10,697 nt of DNA from Acidobacteriota bacterium (GTDB lineage: Bacteria; Acidobacteriota; Thermoanaerobaculia; Multivoradales; JAHEKO01). Of the stretch, positions 8,165 to 10,697 are shown one piece after another (the stretch's first letter is position 1; every line of letters starts with the position of its first letter). A model generated the notes under the pieces. That model was not told the DNA's origin. It did not search any database and saw only the letters and a program-made list of their open reading frames with translations. A program made the translations under genes and the position numbers. Where the stretch lies: positions 1 to 10,697 of the forward strand of contig JAOTUP010000030.1 of NCBI GenBank assembly GCA_029863825.1, given 5' to 3'.

Positions 8165-8950
8165 TTACGCCGAGAAGTCGCCGCCGCCGGTATTCAACTG
8201 AACTTTGACGCGCCCTGTCGAGGTTCCAGCGACCGCGCCAGCCCGTCGCACCAGACGCAAAACCACGAAAGCGTATAACAGCTTGGCATTCTCTGCCGCA
8301 CTGAGCGGTTCGAGCGAGCACAAGTCGTAGAGCGTCTTCTTCCCGTCAACCGCCGTCAGTAAGCGGTACTCCGCTTCGTCGAGGGCCAACTCGATCAGCT
8401 GCTCCCAACGAAACGAGGGCTCGAACACCGTGTCTTTGCGGCCCAGCCGGCCCACCAGAGGCTTGGCCTCCGGCGCCCGCTCGATGCCCTCCAGGATCAC
8501 CCGCCGCAAGGGCAGCTGGATTTGCACCATCTCGCGATCACCGGAGTCACCGACGCTGAAGCTGACTTCGCCCTGCTCCCAGTAGAACAGGCTCCAGACG
8601 ATCTCCTCGATGTGGCCCCGAATCGCAGCGTAGACCTCGGCCGGAGTCAACAGTCGCTGCTCGAGGAGCAGCACACCAAAGCGCTTTTCTTCTCGCGACC
8701 GGACTTCGGCAAGCCGCCGATGTTCGGCGGCTGTGAGCTTCCCGCCGCGCATCAAGTGCTCGCCCAAGCTGTCGTTGCGATCGTTCGAGGCAGCATGGAT
8801 CACGTATCCATCGCGCAGAAACACGCGCTTGATGATCTGATCGTTGCGAGCCTCGATGATTCCCGGCACGCGGAAACGGTGAATCGTCTGCAGCATCTCC
8901 GGAAGCGTCGTCTCGGCGAGGCTTGCGCGATACTGGAATTTCTTGTTCAC
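8165..8950 (-). CDS. DUF4388 (PATAN-type) domain protein
   Basis: This 261-residue soluble protein has no signal peptide or membrane helix. Residues about 8-135 match the DUF4388/PATAN pattern: an opening 'LPEMLQTIHRFRVPGIIE', a strand pair with FLRDGYVIHA (44-53), then 'LGEHLMRGGKLTAAEH' and a second helix-rich half with FGVLLLEQRLLTPAEVYAAI (91-110) and FYWEQGEVSF (122-131). The C-terminal part (about 180-235, including 'YRLLTAVDGKKTLYDL' and 'LLYAFVVLRLVRR') looks like the small helical module often found after this domain. The family occurs in cyanobacterial PatA and in many Myxococcota and Acidobacteriota proteins tied to signalling or gliding/pilus behaviour, but no biochemical activity is established. 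The start is GTG at 8950, with GGAG about 9 bp upstream; the nearest upstream ATG is out of frame. It is the first gene of the minus-strand unit and has its own extended -10 promoter. Confidence 0.85.
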   Translation of the reverse strand: MNKKFQYRASLAETTLPEMLQTIHRFRVPGIIEARNDQIIKRVFLRDGYVIHAASNDRNDSLGEHLMRGGKLTAAEHRRLAEVRSREEKRFGVLLLEQRLLTPAEVYAAIRGHIEEIVWSLFYWEQGEVSFSVGDSGDREMVQIQLPLRRVILEGIERAPEAKPLVGRLGRKDTVFEPSFRWEQLIELALDEAEYRLLTAVDGKKTLYDLCSLEPLSAAENAKLLYAFVVLRLVRRAGAVAGTSTGRVKVQLNTGGGDFSA

Positions 8951-9010
8951 TCGGGAAGACTCCGGGACGGCTCGGAAGGGGCCTCATGTCACCCCACGAG
9001 GCAAGAAATC

Positions 9011-9038
9011 ACTATAGCATTCGCCAATTAGACTGCAA
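9011..9038 (-). promoter_or_regulatory. Extended -10 promoter for the DUF4388-fmdB-propeller operon
   Basis: Read on the minus strand, TGCTATAGT (9019-9011) matches the extended -10 consensus with one mismatch in the hexamer. A weak -35-like TTGCAG (9038-9033) lies 16 bp upstream. The inferred start near 9004 gives a leader of about 54 nt before the GTG at 8950. No comparably good promoter for the divergent moeA gene was seen in the same 130-bp region. Confidence 0.5.
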
Positions 9039-9080
9039 CGGCATAGATCACACGAGTTGTCTAACGAGGAAACGAATCGC

Positions 9081-10301
9081 ATGCTCACAGCACACGAGGC
9101 CTGGCATCGACTGGAGCAGCATCTGTCGCCGCTCGCGGGCACTCGCGTACCTCGCCGTGAAGCTGCCGGCCAGGTGCTCGCAGAAGCGGTCTTCTCGACC
9201 GTCGATCTGCCGGCCTGCAATGTCTCGGCGATGGACGGGTATGCCGTCGCTGGCTCGGTAACGCCGGGAGACCGTCTTCCCGTCGTCGGCATCGTCGCAG
9301 CTGGCGACCCACCTGGGCAAACCCTTGCAGCAGGACAGACGGTTCGAATCATGACGGGCGCTCCAGTGCCCATCGGCGCTCTCACTGTCGTGCCCGTCGA
9401 GAACACCGACGCCGGTGAGGATGAGGTCGTGTTCCACGACCGCTCGACGGACGGGGCTCACATCCGACGGGGCGGCGAGATCGTCCGCACCGGCGAGCGG
9501 ATTCTCGATGCCGGCATGCCGGTCACACCCGGAGGCCTGTCGCTGCTTGCAAGCCACGGCCACGCCTCCGTCGTTGTCCACCGTTCGCCCAGGGTCGCCT
9601 TCGTCAGCACCGGCAACGAGGTCGTACCGCCGGACAGGGAGCCGGAGCCGGGACAGCTTCGCGATTCTCACACGGACTTCTTGCTCGCCGCCACAAGCAG
9701 CCTCGGCCTCGAGCTGCTCCCCCTCGGCATCGCCAGTGACTCTCCCGACTCTCTTCGGCCGTTGCTCGAGCGGGGTCTCGACTACGACATTCTCCTCGTC
9801 AGCGGTGGTGTCTCTATGGGCGAGTTTGACATCGTCGAAGACGTCCTCGCCGGTCTCGGATGTGCGGTGCTCTTCGACAAGGTGGCCGTGCAGCCGGGAA
9901 AACCGCTCGTCGCTGCCAGACATCCGCGGGGACTCGTCTTCGGACTACCGGGCAATCCAGCGTCGGTCATGGTCTGCTATTGGCTTTTCGTCCGCCCGAC
10001 ACTGCGCAGATTGATGGGACACCACGATGCCTTTTGGCACGGCGCTCTCAACGGAACGCTCGTCCGCCCGCTACCCGGCTCCGGGACGCGCGATCGCTTC
10101 CTCCCCGCGAATGTCGGGTTCGCCGACGGTGAGATTCTCGTGCAACCGGCACCGCCGAAAGGCTCCCACGACCTCATGGCCTATGCCCGCGGCAGCGCCC
10201 TGGTGCGTGTACCGGCTTCGTCGCGGCCTGCCGAGACCGGCTCGACCTGTCAGATCTTGCCGCTCGCCGACTGGCCTGCACAGGTCAGCCTGGACGGCTG
10301 A
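9081..10301 (+). CDS. moeA: Molybdopterin molybdotransferase MoeA
   Basis: This 406-residue cytoplasmic enzyme inserts molybdate into adenylated molybdopterin, the last step of basic molybdenum cofactor synthesis. Family motifs in order: SAMDGYAV (49-56), RIMTGAPVPIGA (89-100), STGNEVV (186-192), GQLRDSH (201-207), the MPT-binding SGGVSMGEFD (241-250), KVAVQPGKP (267-275) and GLPGNPASV (298-306). The C-terminal domain IV beta barrel (about 330-400) is present, so the protein is full length (E. coli MoeA is about 411). A TTG at 9057 could add eight residues, but the ATG at 9081 has GAGGAAA (9066-9072) at 8 bp and gives the usual MoeA N-terminus. There is no fused MogA domain, and no other cofactor gene is in the window. 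It is transcribed divergently from the DUF4388 operon and followed by a hairpin. Confidence 0.95.
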   Translation: MLTAHEAWHRLEQHLSPLAGTRVPRREAAGQVLAEAVFSTVDLPACNVSAMDGYAVAGSVTPGDRLPVVGIVAAGDPPGQTLAAGQTVRIMTGAPVPIGALTVVPVENTDAGEDEVVFHDRSTDGAHIRRGGEIVRTGERILDAGMPVTPGGLSLLASHGHASVVVHRSPRVAFVSTGNEVVPPDREPEPGQLRDSHTDFLLAATSSLGLELLPLGIASDSPDSLRPLLERGLDYDILLVSGGVSMGEFDIVEDVLAGLGCAVLFDKVAVQPGKPLVAARHPRGLVFGLPGNPASVMVCYWLFVRPTLRRLMGHHDAFWHGALNGTLVRPLPGSGTRDRFLPANVGFADGEILVQPAPPKGSHDLMAYARGSALVRVPASSRPAETGSTCQILPLADWPAQVSLDG

Positions 10302-10310
10302 AAGCACTCG

Positions 10311-10337
10311 GCGTCGCGGCCCTCCGGCCGCGCACGC
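10311..10337 (+). terminator. Strong GC hairpin just after moeA
   Basis: CGCGGCC (10315-10321) pairs perfectly with GGCCGCG (10326-10332) across a CTCC loop. GCGT (10311-10314) extends the stem by pairing with ACGC (10334-10337), with one bulged C, giving 11 bp in total. It begins 10 bp after the moeA stop, the usual place for a terminator, but no T tract follows. It may be a rho-assisted terminator or an mRNA 3'-end stabiliser. Confidence 0.4.
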
Positions 10338-10444
10338 CGATCGGAACCATCGACCATCGCCAGCTTGCCACGTCGTACGAATCGCCCGGCAGCTTCTCGA
10401 CTGCCCAGAAGTCTCGGGCTGACCGAAGGGGCTCCGGCGGCATC

Positions 10445-10463
10445 CCGGTCACTCACCGACCGG
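10445..10463. repeat. Inverted repeat in the moeA downstream gap
   Basis: CCGGTC (10445-10450) and GACCGG (10458-10463) form a perfect 6-bp inverted repeat with a 7-nt loop. It lies about 30-50 bp upstream of the weak promoter-like sequence for the right-edge gene, so it could be an operator or a minor hairpin. Apart from this and the hairpin at 10311, the gap 10302-10575 shows no convincing gene. Confidence 0.25.
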
Positions 10464-10494
10464 AGCACTCTCGGACACAACGGCGTCGATTGCT

Positions 10495-10523
10495 TGGGCA
10501 CTCGCGGCGAACCAAGGTACACT
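10495..10523 (+). promoter_or_regulatory. Weak sigma-70-like promoter candidate for the right-edge gene
   Basis: TGGGCA (10495-10500) and TACACT (10518-10523) are each 4/6 matches to the -35 and -10 consensus with a 17-bp spacer. They are placed 53 bp before the ATG at 10576. This is weak evidence, and chance matches of this quality are common. Confidence 0.2.
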
Positions 10524-10575
10524 TCATTCTTCAAGCCGCCTCATACGTAATCAGACATCAAAGAAAGATCACGGT

Positions 10576-10697
10576 ATGCACAATACGGTCGTCGTTCACT
10601 ACCTTGACGGTACGATCCTCAAGGGCACAGCCAACGACTTCTTTCCGGCCCGTCCTTCGTTCCATCTCAACGAGGAGGAAACCGGAAACGTCAGAGA
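10576..10697 (+). CDS. Small-domain protein of unknown function, N-terminus only
   Basis: The first 40 codons of a plus-strand gene are cut by the right edge. The visible protein starts MHNTVVVHYLDGTILKG and continues with NDFFPARPSFHL, then an acidic EEE stretch. The pattern 'VVV.Y.DG...KG...DF.P....FHL' is one I associate from memory with a short uncharacterised domain common in Acidobacteriota and some Deltaproteobacteria, sometimes alongside PilZ domains (possibly DUF6982). The residues suggest paired beta strands of a small barrel-like fold. The ribosome site is poor (AAAGAAAGA about 8 bp upstream), but no other in-frame ATG is seen nearby. It is separated from moeA by 274 bp with hairpins, so it is probably an independent unit. 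The frame is fairly safe; the family name is tentative. Confidence 0.6.
   Translation, partial: MHNTVVVHYLDGTILKGTANDFFPARPSFHLNEEETGNVR

Noticed and set aside
9048..9923. Minus-strand open frame (291 codons) opposite moeA
   Set aside because: It is a shadow of the MoeA coding sequence, whose conserved motifs span the same bases.
10021..10040. TGGCACG-like sequence in moeA (and similar ones at 3740 and 4440) as sigma-54 promoter
   Set aside because: The -12 TTGC half is missing at the right spacing in each case, and all lie inside coding sequence.
10365..10550. 61-codon plus-strand frame in the gap after moeA
   Set aside because: It has an Arg/Ser/Pro-rich product, no ribosome site and no motif, and it spans the inverted repeat and promoter-like sequence.

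Overview
The window is a GC-rich stretch (roughly 60% G+C by eye) of a bacterial chromosome. It is densely packed with ordinary-looking genes and has no sign of phage, insertion sequence, CRISPR array, tRNA or rRNA. The gene content is a pilT-pilC-pilS-pilR cluster, a DUF4388 (PATAN-type) protein, an FmdB zinc ribbon, a secreted BNR/Asp-box propeller and a small VVVHY-type domain protein. That combination points to a Gram-negative, type-IV-piliated lineage such as Acidobacteriota (Thermoanaerobaculia-like) or a Myxococcota/Desulfobacterota relative. This placement is an inference from gene content, not a measured taxonomy.

Layout. (1) 1-148, minus strand: first 49 codons of an ABC-exporter-type gene running out of the left edge. 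(2) 149-308: divergent control region with a perfect 12-bp inverted repeat and a strong extended -10 element serving pilT. (3) 309-5918, plus strand: pilT (retraction ATPase), pilC (inner-membrane platform), pilS (six-TM sensor kinase) and pilR (sigma-54 activator). The pilT/pilC gap is 3 bp and pilS/pilR abut. The only real gap is the 192 bp between pilC and pilS, which holds a 12-bp-stem hairpin followed by a T-rich tract, a candidate internal terminator or attenuator. (4) 5931-8950, minus strand, convergent to pilR: an apparent operon read right to left as DUF4388 protein, FmdB zinc ribbon, secreted beta-propeller. It is driven by an extended -10 promoter near 9011-9038. (5) 9081-10301, plus strand: moeA, for the last step of molybdenum cofactor synthesis. 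(6) 10302-10575: 274-bp intergenic region with two inverted repeats and a weak promoter. (7) 10576-10697, plus strand: start of a small-domain protein cut by the right edge.

How the genes work together: PilT and PilC are motor parts of the type IV pilus. PilS senses a membrane signal and phosphorylates PilR, which drives sigma-54 transcription, classically of the pilin gene pilA. Neither pilA, pilB nor a convincing sigma-54 (-24/-12) promoter is in the window. MoeA is metabolically unrelated. The DUF4388/FmdB/propeller operon has no established joint function; its position next to pil genes is suggestive only.

I did not find a clearly novel system. The items most worth checking are the pilC-pilS hairpin, the unexplained DUF4388-FmdB-propeller operon, and the propeller whose Asp boxes decay along the chain.
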